A stretch of 64,000 bases of DNA from the NCBI RefSeq assembly GCF_003473485.1, contig NC_053045.1, positions 57,764,494-57,828,493 of the forward strand, read 5' to 3'. Source of the stretch: Medicago truncatula (Eukaryota > Streptophyta > Magnoliopsida > Fabales > Fabaceae). The notes beneath the pieces are model-generated. The model saw only the letters and a list, made by a program, of their open reading frames with translations, was not told the origin of the DNA and did not search any database. A program made the position numbers and the translations under genes. This document shows, in pieces, positions 24,151 through 36,828 of this stretch. The first letter of the stretch is position 1, and each line of letters starts with the position of its first letter.

Positions 24151-24462
24151 ACTGAGTGAGTAATGAGTTGAACTGTATAAAAGCTTTAGGAAAAGGAAAA
24201 TAAAATAGGCATTACCCGTTTTACACAATTATAAAAAGTAAAAATAAAAAAGTGAAATGAGAGAGTAGAATGAATGAGTGATATTGAAGTGGCAGAGAAA
24301 AGCAACAGAAGGAGCAGTGTGTTCTTGGGTCATTGTCACATTATACTACTTTGGTACCCATCTTGGCTTGTTTCCTTTGTTTTCTTGGCATTTTCCTCTT
24401 CTCACTTTCATTTTGATTTCAAGTTTCCAATTCCCTCTCACTCTCCCAACCACTTCTCTCTA

Positions 24463-25876
24463 ATGGATGCTACCTCACAACCTTTGAAGTATCAGGTAAC
24501 ATGTTACTTCAACCCAACAATCACACCCTATTGTCAAAATCTTTCTTTGTTTTTTATTTTGTAAGCTAAACTTGGTTTTGTTTCACAGACATGGTTCTTG
24601 AAGGTTTCTATCCACTGTGAAGGTTGTAGGAGGAAAGTAAAGAAAGTTCTTCAGAGCATTGATGGTACTGAGCTTATAAATCAAACTAACTTAAGTTTTC
24701 AACTATTCAGTTCTTTTTCATTTCATGCATGGAAAGATTACAAGTCTTAAATCTTCTTACTTTGCTAAACCCAAAATCACTGTCATTTCCATTTACCCTT
24801 TTCTTACCACTAAAACACTGTATGGTTTGGTGGCTGGTGCTCTAATAAGTACAATGTAGCACTCGACACCTTAGATTGAAGACGTGTATGGTGTCCAACA
24901 CGTGTTAGTGTCTCACATCCGACACAACACATACATGTGATTAAATTGAAATACTACTTATTTTTTAAATGCGGTCAGTGACAGTGTTTGTGTTGTGTCT
25001 TGTATTCGTGTTTCTGTATTTGATTCTTATTAATTAACCATTTTTGTGTTGTTACGGTGACAAAATTTTGGGGTGTTTCATAACATTTGCAATGCAGGAG
25101 TTTTTACAACAACAATCGATCCACAACAGAATAAAGTAACAGTCACCGGAAATGTTGCTCTCGAGACTCTGATAAGGAAACTTGCCAAAGCTGGAAAACA
25201 CGCCGAGGTTTTGCCGGAGAATCTTCCAGGGAAAGTAAAGGACTCCAACAAAGCTAAAAACAACAATAAGAGTGAACAAAAAAACCAAGAAACTCAGCAA
25301 AAGAAAGACCATTGTTCTGCAAATACTGAATCCAACCTCAACTCTGCCAAAGACAAGGGAATTGAAAATGCTGAGAAGTGTAACGGTAAAAGCAAGAGTA
25401 CTAACACAAAAACCAGTGCTGGCTCACCGGAGAAATCTCCGGCTGGTGGTAAGGGGCAGGAAACAAAGAACAAGAGTGGTCAAAGTGGCGGAGGAGATTC
25501 TGGTAAGAAGAAGATGAAGAAAACTCAGAGTGGAACTGGAAGCAATGGGTTGAGTTCAGCATCTACCGGTGCACCTGCACACACTGGAGCAGAATTCCAG
25601 TGTCCAGGTCAGGTTGTGGGGCAAGTGAATCTCAGCCCTACACGTCAGCAATCGTACATGTTGTATCCAGAAACATGTTATCCTCCTTTGGTACAATATG
25701 CAACTTACAACAGATTATGTCCCATGGGAACAATGGGTTGTCCTTCTTACTATGTTCCACCATTACCCTACATGTGTGCAGGCCTTGATCGTGACCCTTA
25801 TCAGTTTCAATCTACACCTTTGATTCCCTTTGAGTTCTTCAGTGATGAAAATGCAAATGGGTGTTCTATTATGTGA
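24463..25876 (+). CDS. Heavy metal-associated isoprenylated plant protein (HIPP)
   Basis: Three exons (24463-24495, 24589-24664, 25098-25876) encode 295 residues; all introns are GT-AG and the frame closes exactly. The start MDATSQPLKYQ was chosen because it reads straight into the metal-binding fold. Residues about 12-75 form one HMA domain, KVSIHCEGCRRKVKKVL, with the metal-binding CxxC at Cys21 and Cys24. A Lys/Asn/Gly/Ser-rich linker (about 80-190) follows, then a Tyr/Pro-rich tail and the C-terminal CSIM, a CaaX farnesylation box. This domain order defines HIPPs, which bind metals such as Cu, Zn or Cd and associate with membranes or nuclei through the lipid. An in-frame upstream ATG at 24274 has no conserved sequence and was rejected. 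A repeat lies in intron 2. Confidence 0.93.
24857..25010. repeat. GTGTCGGTGTCC-like repeat in HIPP intron 2
   Basis: Words such as CACTCGACACCTTAGATT, GGTGTCCAACACGTG and GACACAACACATAC resemble the copies at 23950-24150 and 30500-30668. It is more diverged, with indistinct edges. Confidence 0.45.
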
Positions 25877-26342
25877 TGTTGCATTTTTTTTTTCTGATTT
25901 TGTTTGTTCTGTTATAGGATAGTTTTGTTATGGTAATTTTGTAATTGACACAAGTTTAGCTTATAGTATGTGGTTTATGTCCTTAGTTTAGTCGGGGCTA
26001 ATTTTACATTTAGAAGATCTTAGTCTTAACACTGGAAATGCTCTGCTCATAGCTTTAGCTTATTTTGATTTTGGACTAAACTGTAAATGATGTTCTAATA
26101 GCCTCTGGTGTTGCATAATCATGTGTTATGATTTTAGTGTGTGTTTCAAACCTTGTGTTTTGGTGGTGTATTATATGTTTATAGTGTTTTAGAAGAAAGA
26201 ATGGCTGGAACCAAAAAATCTGATACGAGTTGGACCTCGAGAGGTGGTCGGGATGTCTGGACTACAACAAGAGTTCTCCAAAAGGTGTGATGTAACTGTA
26301 AGTACTCAAATCTCAAGTTAGTGGTTGATTGAGTTGGGACCG
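25877..26342. other. HIPP 3' region
   Basis: Likely HIPP 3' UTR followed by intergenic DNA; nothing else is recognised. Confidence 0.4.
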
Positions 26343-26376
26343 AGAATGGATTCTCACAGATGTAATTTACACATAA

Positions 26377-26460
26377 GAGAGTAAAGTGTCATCTCTCACC
26401 ATTCAAATTCACTTTGTCTAAATTTTGAATTTGAATGGTGAGAGATGACACTTTACTCTC
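26377..26460. repeat. Perfect 35-bp inverted repeat (hairpin, MITE-like)
   Basis: Bases 26377-26411 and 26426-26460 are exact reverse complements, separated by 14 bases. Weaker pairing continues outward (GGATTCTCACAG near 26348 with CTTGAGAGGATCC near 26475), giving a stem of about 150 bp in all. It could be a MITE or a source of small RNAs. Confidence 0.75.
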
Positions 26461-26499
26461 ATCTGTAAATAACACTTGAGAGGATCCATTCCCGTAGAA

Positions 26500-28316
26500 T
26501 GAATGCCTAAATAAGTATGGGGAGAGAGATTCCTATATGTATTCATAGTGTTTAGATGATTGAGCTGGGATTTCGTTGGCACCCATAACAAAGTGTGGGG
26601 AACTCACTGCATGAGATGGATGACCGATTCATCGCCACATTGATCATATGGTTGCATGTAGAGCTTATGAATTACTCTAGAGTGACGCCAATCTTTCGCG
26701 CGGAGGTCCATATTTTGAATGGACGTTGGCCTCATGTGAAACAAAGTTTTAGAGGAATTGTGATTGAAAACATATTTCAAATTGTGCAGTGTAGTAACAT
26801 GCAAGAATATTTGCTCCAAGTTTCTGTTCAGAAAAGCCATCTCTGCTGGGAAATGATGAATTTTCGAGCCACCCCTTAAGAATATATATATTTGAATTCA
26901 AACAATAATAGTAGTATAATTTAGAAATTTATAAATATTTTCTAAAGAAAATAAAAAAAAAAAAGCTGATGAATCAAAATTTACGTAATGTAACTGCTCT
27001 TATCCCTCTTTTATTTGGGTGTCAGGGTTTAATAATTTATTCCAAGAGAGTTTGCTGCATTTACTACTACTCTATGATCACTACTGCTTGTACTTCTTAT
27101 GTAGCTTTTGACTGAGCCGTGATCAGTGCCGTGTTTGATTGCTGTTTCTCAGGAATACCTCGTTTGTAAGAATTAAATAATCTTTTTTTTTATAATCACA
27201 TTATAAAATTGAGATTAAAATAATCAGATTATTTAGTACTTTACACAGTAAAACAGATATTTCTTCAGAATTAAAGTTGGATACAACACTTGCACTGCAC
27301 TATATATTATGAATTGCTATTACTACAAAATTTGGTAGCCATTGTTTAGTATATATATATATATACGGTATTTTGTTTATCCTGATTCTTTTTTGTTGTT
27401 GACTGAGTCTAATCCTGATTCCTGAACTCAACTAGATTGCTTTGAATAAAGCAAAGCAGCTAGCCCTTGCATCAATGTTTCTAGTTGCTGCTGTGCTGGT
27501 ACTTGATATACATACAAAATCATAATTTTATAATGAAAGGGTAAGGGTGAGGTGAGGCCACAATTAATGTCCGCTACATTTTTCATGTTTTTAAGCCACC
27601 CATGTGAGAGATTCAGCTTGTGGACCTAAACTATTGTGAGCATCAATGAAATAAAGTGGAAAAAAAAAGTATTAAAGGAAGAAGCATGTGTTAAGTGTAG
27701 TCTATTATCAGAAGCTTGAAGCCCGAGAAGATAAAAAGGTGTTGCTAGGTGAAACATACATACAAACAAACAGTATTGCATTGAAGTGAAGTGGGGAAAA
27801 GAAAAAAACAGGGCACAATAGGACAATGTCTTTGAAATGATATTGAAGAATCTTTTTTTAAAGTGAGAAACAAAATAGAAGCATTTGCTCAAAATTATGT
27901 TAGTTGCAGTTGTTTGTCCATTTTTTGTTGGTGTGTTTTATTGAACCAATGTCATAAGGTCACTATGAAATTAAAAAATGACTCACACAAATATGAATAT
28001 ATATTTTACATATAAAGAACCCAATGCTTCTTGTAAAATGGTATATATACACTTTCAATACTACAAATTTATCCTATCAAATGATACTTTCCAAAGGGCA
28101 TCCATTGAAAAGTTACTTACATACAAATTACCTTGGTCAGTCTTAGATGGATTTGATTTTGTGCAGCAAGTGTGTGTCAGTGTCACGCAATTTTCAATCT
28201 CAGATTAACGGTCGATATTGTTTTAAACTGATTATATTATTGGTTCAGATTAATGGCTGAGATCGAATATTGCGTGTAACTGCGTCTTTTTTTACTGCAG
28301 AAGGTCCTGGTCCGTC
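26500..28316. other. Intergenic DNA between HIPP and PP2C
   Basis: A 94-codon frame at 26595-26879 has no recognised domain and no start context I trust; it may be a relic. The remainder is AT-rich with a short (TA)n near 27350. The last 100 or so bases probably hold the PP2C 3' UTR. Confidence 0.4.
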
Positions 28317-30231
28317 TTACATGCAAGTTGAAGCTTTTGAAGTGCGCTGATTCATCCCAAGCATGATCACTATTATAGTAACATCATCGTGGTACTTTCT
28401 TCTCCTCCCAGCCGGAACATTCATCAATTCTTCCATGCTGAAACCTGTAAGAGCTTTACTCATCAATACATACACTTAACAATCTACATTCATGCATATA
28501 AAATTAAATTTAGCATAAGATATACAAAAATTGACCTGCAGAGTCGGCTGCTCTAGCTACAAGCTGCTCTATGAGAAACCTTGCAGGATCACCAAAAGAA
28601 TTGTTCAAAATATAAGACTCTACAAGCTTCACCGCTTCTTCATTGCTGAAGAAGTCAAATAAACCATCACTCCCTACTATAACAAATTGATCAGAATTTG
28701 AGATTTTATGGACATTCAGTGATGGTTGAGTGGAAATATATGGTGGGCTCGTAAGATCGCGAACTCTCAGGATTCCCATCAAAGCATCATTCAGATTTTT
28801 CTGCGAGGAAATAACAAAAAACAAAATCAAATCTATGTTTGGTAGGACAAAGATTCAGAATAACCTTCTGACGTAAACACTTGCACAAGTGTTTGAAAGA
28901 GTTTATGAAAATACCTTATGACATAATCAATAAGCTGTTCATAACAGCGAATGAAAATCATGTGAAAATCGTATAACCGCATCTCCCCTTTGATTAAAGT
29001 AAGAACATAGACATAGACGTTTATATAATATGTACTATTGTACTTATTCAACAAACAATTAATTAAACAGTTTATCCAAATACACTAAAAAAAACTATAA
29101 AAAGTGAAAGAGAATACAAACCTTTTTCAAGTAGCCAACTCCGAATGCACGAGTAACCTTCAACTTACCTTTCACTTTTCCTGCTATGATGACCTTATGA
29201 TCATCAGGATGTTCAGCCAGGAGTCTAGCTCTTTCAGCTTCATTTTCAACAGTGTGACTATCTGTAAGCTGTATCGCATTGAGTTTCTCACTCTGGTTCA
29301 TATTGTCACCGTTACTGCACGTCGCCAATACCGCTCTGCTGTCACCGAGATTAAGTGTATACAAATCATTACCGTGAAGAAGCAAAATTAAAACACAAGA
29401 TCCAATCGAAACTAAATCCAAACGTTCCCCCATTTCCTGTTCAACCATGTACAAGAAATCATTCTCAGCCTGACTGAGAGCACTTTCTAGACTATCAAGT
29501 ACTCTGCGCGAAAAAGACCCGCGTGATGTTCTTGACAGTGAATGATCCTCTTGACAATTAAGACTATCACTCAGCTTATAACGAAGGAATTCACCCAAAT
29601 CAGCGTGGTCGGAAGCAGTGATAGAAACAGGCTCTAATTCCAAAATTAACCTATCTAGGTAAGATATGATGGTGTCATAAAGTGTACCAGCCAGAAAGTC
29701 AGCTGCATCTCTCCCATTAAATCCATCATAAATTGCACAAAAGAGCCAACCATTTTCTTCAGAACAAACTGCTTGAACTCTATCTTCACCAGCAGCTCCT
29801 CCTGCTACTTGGACTTCCTTGGCAATAAGAAAACCGTCACTACTGGATCGGTCACTTGCGGATTTCAATGAGTCGTACTCAAGAATATCACTTGGAGTGG
29901 AAGGGCTGCAACTTAGGTATGAGAGACTACTTGGGAGAGAAGATGATAGTCTATCAAACCGCGGAAGACTTGGCGAAGAAGGTATTCTACGAAACGAATT
30001 AGGAGAGTCCCAACTTGGAAGAATTTCTCCTCCTAACTTACCATTGCAAATGTTTGTGTTGGCTAGTGTAGCATTTGCACTTAAGGCCGCACCTGACAAA
30101 CAAGAGAAACTACTTGTTCGGCGAACTTCAGGAAGGGTTTTGTAGCCGTCTGTGATCTCATTAGGAATACCTCTATCACTATTGCATTTATAGCCAAAAC
30201 TTATTTTAATTTCTCCTTCAGGACTAAGCAT
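28317..30231 (-). CDS. Protein phosphatase 2C, PP2C40 type
   Basis: Three coding exons on the minus strand (30231-29122, 28800-28536, 28444-28317) encode 500 residues with GT-AG introns. The long Ser/Pro-rich N-terminus includes SFSCLSGAALSANATLANTN. The catalytic domain starts near residue 145 with GGAAGEDRVQAVCSEENGW and YDGFNGRDAADFL, then LVSIGSCV, NLGDSRAVLA, KLKVTRAFGVGYLKK, GSDGLFDFFSNEEAV and YHDDVTIIVIM. It ends in QRTSKAST. From memory this matches Arabidopsis PP2C40 (At3g16560), close to the POLTERGEIST-like clade. It is a Mg/Mn-dependent Ser/Thr phosphatase; the metal-binding Asp residues (Asp150, Asp169, later DG and HDD) are present. The usual DGHGG is DGFNG, as in POL-type enzymes. 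A 5'-UTR intron is likely. Confidence 0.93.
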
Positions 30232-30240
30232 GTTTCTCTC

Positions 30241-30767
30241 CTGTATTCAGAAATTCATTCTCAACACTATCAACATCACTATAGTCTATACATTTCAATA
30301 ACAAGAAAAATACAACAAACTATAAAATGTAACCACCCATATCAAAATAATTTCATTACACTAGAAAGCCACCTTATCATCATATGGAAAACATGATGAA
30401 AGATTTCCCATATTTTGTAAGGGTCTCAAATTATACATGAATTAACAAGACAAATCAAACAATGATAGTCCAAACTTCAAAACATGGGGATATCACCAAT
30501 GAAGCACGAACACTCCTTGGATTAGGTGCGCTAAGTTGTCGGGCACGTGTCGGTGTCCGACACCAACACCTATGATTACACTAAATTATATCATTTTCTC
30601 AAATTATTTTTCGGTGTCGGCGTGGTTGTGTCCATATCGTGTCCGGTGTCCGTGTCAGTGCTTCATAGGATATCACAAATTAAACATAAGTTTCCAAAAA
30701 TACAAAGAAACTAAAATTTCAAACAAAAATGCATTACGGAAAGCAAAGAAAAAGAGTAAACACTTAC
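30241..30767 (-). other. Probable 5'-UTR intron of the PP2C gene
   Basis: On the minus strand a donor G|GTAAGTG is found at 30767 and an acceptor ATACAG ends at 30241, nine bases before the ATG. It contains the MITE at 30500-30668. Prediction is from splice consensus only. Confidence 0.6.
30500..30668. mobile_element. MITE of the GTGTCGGTGTCC family in PP2C leader intron
   Basis: The termini are inverted (TGAAGCAC at left, GTGCTTCA at right). The flanks share GATATCACCAA / GATATCACAAA (30489-30499 and 30669-30679), an 11-base duplication with one mismatch. The interior has mirrored GTGTCGGTGTCC words. The TSD size suggests a Mutator-like origin. Confidence 0.6.
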
Positions 30768-30899
30768 CAAATAGATGTGATGATGAAAAAGTGAAGGCCA
30801 AGAAAGGGAAAAGAATTGCAGAATTCAGAATGTGGCTAGAGATACATAAGGAGAGAAGAGTGGTTTTGAGTTTATATAGAGAGAGATAGAGGAAAGAAC

Positions 30900-32836
30900 A
30901 GGAAGAGTGGGAGTGTGACTTGGCAAATCACAAAGGTGCATAGAGGAAAAATGTTTTGGTCGCGTTATGTGAACCAACAAGTGGAGAATCTGTGTCAACA
31001 TCGAACATACAAGAGGGGTTAGAGACTTGAAATTAGATCATGTAATTATGGTAAGATGGTTCTTTCTTTTGTCCTTTTCGTTATTGACCCAAAAAAATCT
31101 AATAGTTTTCTTTGAGTTCTATTTCTACACGTTAGTTACCCTCTTTTTTAACAATCAACATCCACAAAATCTTTTCCTCTTTTCTTCCTTTGTGTTGTAT
31201 GCATGTATGTTCTCTCTTGTTATCTATCCTTTTCTATTTTCCATTTTTTGCTAACCATATGTCAAATTGTCACCTAATGTTTATTCTCTTTTTTCTTTTT
31301 CATTTCTTATATTGAAAACACAAAATTATAACTTCCTAATTGGAAATAAGTTTTATTATTTATTTGAACATCAAAATACAAAAACACTACCCTATGTGCT
31401 ATGGTATGTATTTATCATTAGATCAATGTCATTTGGATACACATACTTTGAATGTGCATGTGTTTGATCCAAAATCATGATCAAATATATCTATTTTTTA
31501 TTTAGATTAAAAATAATCAACTTTTGTGTCAAAAATCCCTAAAAAAAGTGTCAAAAAATCATTTATCTTATTTGTCTCTTATTTTTTATTTTTTTTTACA
31601 ACTTACACGTTTCAACAAATACACATAAAAATTAAATATCAAATCATATTTGACCTCAAATTTTCTTATGTCAACCTATCTTTTGTCTTAGAAATTGCTT
31701 GATGTCACCAATTCCAAAAGGTTCCATGGCAAAGCGTCACGAAATAACATAATGCATTGACCCGTGATTTTGTAATATATATGGGCAACTCTTTTTGTGA
31801 CACAACGTTGTTTTTCTTAACTTTGTAAACTTTTTTTACACATAATTTTACAATTAAAAAATCAGATTTGTCTTTTCCACTTTCTAGTCTAGTGTCTTAA
31901 GTTCTTGTTCTTAATGATGAAAATAACATGAAATTGGGTGAAAAATTATGTTACTTTTGTTATGGAATAGGATAGGATGCCCATTATGTTGAATTATTGC
32001 CTAACATATGTTATGTATAGATGCTGCCCGTAAATTGAATGGTTCAACTTTAGGTTCCCCTAGTTTATTGAGTTACTTTTGTACCCTATTTGTCTAGTTA
32101 AGAGTTTTTAACTCAAAAATAATATAAACAACACCAACCAAATACGAATATGTAGATTTATATGAACCATTTTGTTGCCTAAGTTTCGCCTCATTTTTTG
32201 TTAAACACCAAAGCAAAAAAGGTTTAGAGGACAAGGTTCCAAACTCATCACTACCATCCATTCAATATGAAGACAAAGAGTTCAAAACATTCTGAGGAGG
32301 GGTACACAAATATCAAAATCATTGTGATGATGACGTGTGTGAAGTCTTGAGGGGAGAGAACAAAGGCAATTATATGCTGAATTTGAAATGCTTTTTAGAC
32401 GCAGTAGGTTATAAACAAAGTCAATATGCGTGAGTTTGAAGCAAAAGGAAAGGGTGGTTATTGAGTTTGATTCCAAATCCAAAGTAGAAAGCATGATTTG
32501 GAATGAGTATTATAATATTATGTGACGGCAAGAGAAGAGAGTAGCATGTAAAGAATATCTCTATATATGCTGTATATGTGTGTGTCACTCTTATCACACA
32601 CAAACTATCATATAATTGTTCTCAAATTCATCATCCATACAAACCTTACAAAGTTTGGCTATGAAAAAGATATAACATCCACTGTTTTGTGGTGGTATGA
32701 AAACCATAAATTGATATAAAAAGCTAGTTGTTCTTAAGTGACTACTGATACTATTCAAATTTAGCTTGTTATCCAAGAGCAGACATCGCCATGGATCTGA
32801 AACAACAGTTCCTTGACAGCAGACTCGTCCATTTAA
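30900..32836. other. Intergenic DNA between PP2C promoter and AlaX 3' end
   Basis: AT-rich with pyrimidine runs. Frames at 31027-31467 are low-complexity Phe/Leu translations and not credible genes. Nothing else recognised. Confidence 0.45.
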
Positions 32837-35800
32837 CTAAGATTCAACATTGTAAAATACTTTTGTCATTCCCTTCTTTGACCGAATTTGAGAAACCTGA
32901 TCAAGTACACAAGTAACTATTATACAAAACTTTTACATAAATCAGCAACCAAAAAGATTAGACAAAAAAACACATTTTTTATTGATAAGATTACACAAAA
33001 AAACTACATTTTTTATAGACTCGTACTATAAGTCTCTTAACTACCAAGGTTTAACTTTAATAAAATCAATTTCAGTACATGCAAGATATAAAACATAATA
33101 AATGATACTTGACTACTAACTACTGCATACTAATTTACCACACACCTTAATTTTTGTGATGTCTGAAACATCTAAAACATGGGTACCGCCGCAGGGACAG
33201 CCAGGATTATCCCCAATCTGAACAATGCGAGGTGTGCTTTCCTGCGTGAGTTAATGCATTAATATCAGACATACTGAACAGCAAAAACTGATACCAGAGA
33301 TTGACGAAATTAAATTTGTTTTACGTAGTTATATAAACCAATCATCAGAAAAACCAAAACGTGTTTCCAACTTAAAACCATAATTTATATCTCTAACACA
33401 CCAACTCAAGCAAGAGCCCTTTGGGCTTGAAGTGTGGACAATACACATGTCCACCAGTAATTCAACCTTCTTTATTAGACAAAAGGGGGTGACAAAGATC
33501 CAACTCTTGAACACTTGGTTATAGAAACCGGCACTGCTTTATGAAAAGATTGTCCGAAAAGCTTAAGGTGTTAGGTGAAGAAACATTTTTAGTTTGTATA
33601 TGTAACTTCTGATATATGTGTGTGAATGTAGTGTACATAAGTATAAGATAGGAATAATCTCTCTCAGCTAATTTCAAAGGATTCCTCCAGCTCTACAATA
33701 GCAGATAACCACAACAAGCAATGACTGTAGCTTTGGTAATGGTAGAAATCTGACATCCTAAAAATGCTTACCACTACTTGTTTCATAGTTTATGATCAAG
33801 AGTCACAAAGAAATACCTTGGTAAGATGAAGCCTAAAGCCATGTAAGGCATCGGATTGAAAAAATCATGGGAGAAGGCCTTATATGTGCAAATTATGTTA
33901 AATGGAGGTGAGACCATAAAATTAGTGGGAACAGATTACAAGAAGAGACAATAACATGGAGGTAAGACCATAAAATCATGGGAAAAGGCCTTATATGTAC
34001 AATTTTTGTCAGGCATCAAAGTAATAGAGGTGAGGCAATAAAATTTGCAGGAAAAATAATGGGAGGAGCCTCATGTGAGTCATTTTTATCTGGCACATTT
34101 AGGTATGAGACTTCTTTGAGTGGAATCTTAAAGCAAGAGCTGGTTCTTTTTTTTTTTTTAAAAAAAACGTAGATGAGAAAAGAAAACATAATATGACTTC
34201 TTTGAAACATGAAATCCGGTGAATGAGACTCATTGTGTTGGTTCTGCCCGAGTAAATAAAATGCATGCACGTGGTGGAACCAATCAGACAGAGATACTAC
34301 CAAGTACTAGTTGACACAAACATACAAACAAAAAAAAAAAAACAGGAAAGCATAAAGGGAAAATTATCTGTTTCCTTCATTAATACTGTTATTTCGCCTG
34401 TATTGATTTGATTACAACAGCTGGTATGACAATTTCTATCTTCATCAAAAAATTGCAATTCAGGATAAATAAGGGAAACAAAATTCAGCAGAGAATCGAG
34501 AAGAAATCTTGTAAGATAACAAACTCACAGGCACCAGCACCACAGTTATGTCAAAACCAGCAACTAGTTCGTACATAGAACACAGAAATTATTTGTAGCA
34601 AAGCATATATCTTTTATAGACTGACCTTAGGAACATAATCAGGAAGAATACCACCACAAAGCTTAGCAGCTTCATCATACAGTAATATATCAGCAGAAAC
34701 CTAAATAACAAGGTGAAGATTTTTAGAACAAAAGTACCAAATATAAAAGGCAAGTTATAAGCACTTTAACTTACTTTTCCTCCCATGGAAATTAAAGCAT
34801 TAGCCTCTATCTCTAACTCCTTTTGCTTATTCTGCATTTCATTTTGTGGAACTACACCTTTATATTCAACCCAAGGCCTGGAAAGCGATGCAATAGCAAA
34901 TGCAAAGAAAAGTTTGTAACTTACTAACACAATTTTGAACAGAAGTCTCGTGGGAGTAAAACAACACGAGACTAGTCAAGGTTATGGTTTCATCATATAA
35001 GACAAAAGCAGTGAGATAGAAAGACGAATTCGGTAATCTTTGCAAGTCTTAGAGGGACTAATTTGGTGAGAATTTTTTTGAAGCGCTAACGAGACGACAT
35101 GCTAATGTTGATTTCCAATAACTAAACTCAATAGGGTGATTAGCATTTAGCAATGATTTGATAGATGCAACATTGACTTTGAGCATGGTTAATGAATTAG
35201 GAAATTTCTTATAGTATGAGTTCATAAGTGGTACATTCAGTAAACACAAAAAGGGATGAAGAGCTTATAAATAAATGATATACCCATCAGAAAAGTGGTA
35301 AGCTTTTCCAGGCTCTAAATGACCCAATCCAATTTTTGGCAGACAAATATCTAGCAAATGCCCTGCTGAGTGCAACCTGCACAAATAACAAGAGATGAAT
35401 GAGATTAGTGGCAGAATCATAAATTTTCGGATAAGCAGTGCAGTAATCATATATTCAAACGAGAGTTTTGAAAAAACTACATAATGAACATACATAAAAT
35501 ATGTCGGGGAGTCTGAAAACGGTGTAATTAACATAAAGTACATTGCGGGAGTCTGAAAGCTACAACAGACTAATGATCAGGACCATCAAAAAACCGGGAC
35601 ATCACATCTTCACCCAAAATTTTAAGAGATTGATTGAGTATGTGAGTCACCGTTATATATATCGGTCATATAGCTTAAATATAGTGGATGTTAGGACGAA
35701 TCACTCACATTTTTCGTATACTTACTGAGAAGCTTAAGTTTAACTAGTAAAACAGAGAACAACTATAGTGCTTTGTGGCAGAAGAAAACAAATTTTAATA

Positions 35801-36443
35801 ATCACCTATCCTAACAAAAAAAAAATAATAATTGAAGACATTTTATCAGTCGCAAAATTCTGTACCTGGAATTTAATTTTCTCCTGTCTTCATCAACAGA
35901 TAGTGAGACCTCCTTCCCTTTCTCTAGTGTGCCCTCAAACTCCCCTCCCATACCCTCAAAAACACCATAGTGTAAAACCTACACACACACAAAAAAAAAA
36001 AACAAAAAAAAAAAAAAAAAAAAAAACTCCAATGAATGAACAAAATAGCATAGTTAACAAAACCCAAAGACAGAATTTAACAACAAAAAAACATAATTTA
36101 AGAAGAAGAAGAAGAAGAAGAAAACATACAATTCCATCTTTTGATCGAACATCATGGACAACAAACTTGATATTGGAATCATGAATGATTAAGAATCCAG
36201 TGTCTGCCGGCTGACCACCACCTTGTGGATAGAAAATAGTCCGATCCAAAATCAAAACATGCCTCCCATCATCTCCCTATCCAACAATTCTCTCATAGTT
36301 AGAAATCCAAAATAAAAATATAATAATTAAATAAAAATAAAAGTTAAAACTACTTTGAAGTGAGAGACAAGTGTGGCAGTAGAATGAAGGTTCCACATGT
36401 CATCATAGTAATCCAGCTTTGTGGGACTCTTGTCCATCTCCAT
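32837..36443 (-). CDS. AlaX-type alanyl-tRNA editing domain protein
   Basis: Eight exons on the minus strand (36443-36354, 36276-36130, 35978-35866, 35376-35284, 34877-34775, 34700-34626, 33241-33146, 32896-32837) total 777 bases and 258 residues, all GT-AG. The start [20 protein letters not shown] has a second in-frame Met two codons later. The protein is a stand-alone AlaX-like editing domain. It has [17 protein letters not shown] near residue 41, the zinc motif HSAGH (His119, His123), and CPCGGTHV with Cys224 and His228 completing the 2His-Cys-His site. Such proteins hydrolyse mischarged Ser- or Gly-tRNA(Ala) in trans. There is no ATP-binding synthetase core. An obvious organelle transit peptide is absent, so cytosolic action is likely. 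Intron 6 is long (1384 bp). The start lies 467 bp from the divergent F-box gene. Confidence 0.92.
33865..34090. repeat. Degenerate tandem repeat in AlaX intron 6
   Basis: The phrase ATCATGGGAGAAGGCCTTAT, followed by GGAGGTGAGACCATAAAAT, recurs with changes at about 33865, 33953-33976 and 34026-34056. Two to three units of roughly 80-110 bp are present. Function unknown. Confidence 0.55.
36109..36122. repeat. (GAA)n microsatellite in AlaX intron 2
   Basis: AGAAGAAGAAGAAG-type run on the plus strand, CTT-rich on the sense strand upstream of the exon-3 acceptor, together with a long A-run at about 36000-36026. Confidence 0.7.
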
Positions 36444-36820
36444 TCTCCACCACCACCCTACTCAATTCCAGAAGCGGCGAGACTCTGTGTGGGTGTAACA
36501 AACCAATACAAAACCAAAACGTAAAATCATCATCTTAACACGTGGGATGCCAACATAACACATGACTTACTTTTATGTTACGTAATATTTGTTCCTTTTG
36601 ACTTGGTCCAACCGCCATTACAAACTAAACTACTTCCTCCTCAGACGTTATATTTTTTATTAGTATATATATTACTTTTTATTATTAAATATTTTTTTTA
36701 AGGGCAATAAAGTCATTAAATTAAATAGCATATAAATCTTTATTGATTTCTTTTTAATAATAATCTCAATTTCTGTTTAAGAAATCTCCAACTTAATTTT
36801 TCACTCACTCCTATCAATCT

Positions 36821-36828
36821 TATAAATA
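36821..36828 (+). promoter_or_regulatory. TATA box of the F-box gene
   Basis: TATAAATA lies 83 bases before the predicted first codon edge, a spacing compatible with a leader of about 55 nt. It sits in the shared 467-bp divergent promoter with AlaX. Confidence 0.5.

Noticed and set aside
24274-24462. In-frame N-terminal extension of HIPP from an upstream ATG
   Set aside because: 63 residues rich in hydrophobics with no HIPP similarity; the ATG at 24463 gives the usual short leader before the HMA domain.
26595-26879. 94-codon frame as a gene
   Set aside because: No recognised domain, no clear promoter, and an overlapping frame on the other strand; listed only as a possible relic.
31027-31467. 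Phe/Leu-rich frames after the PP2C promoter
   Set aside because: Low-complexity translation of T-rich DNA; no signal of a real protein.
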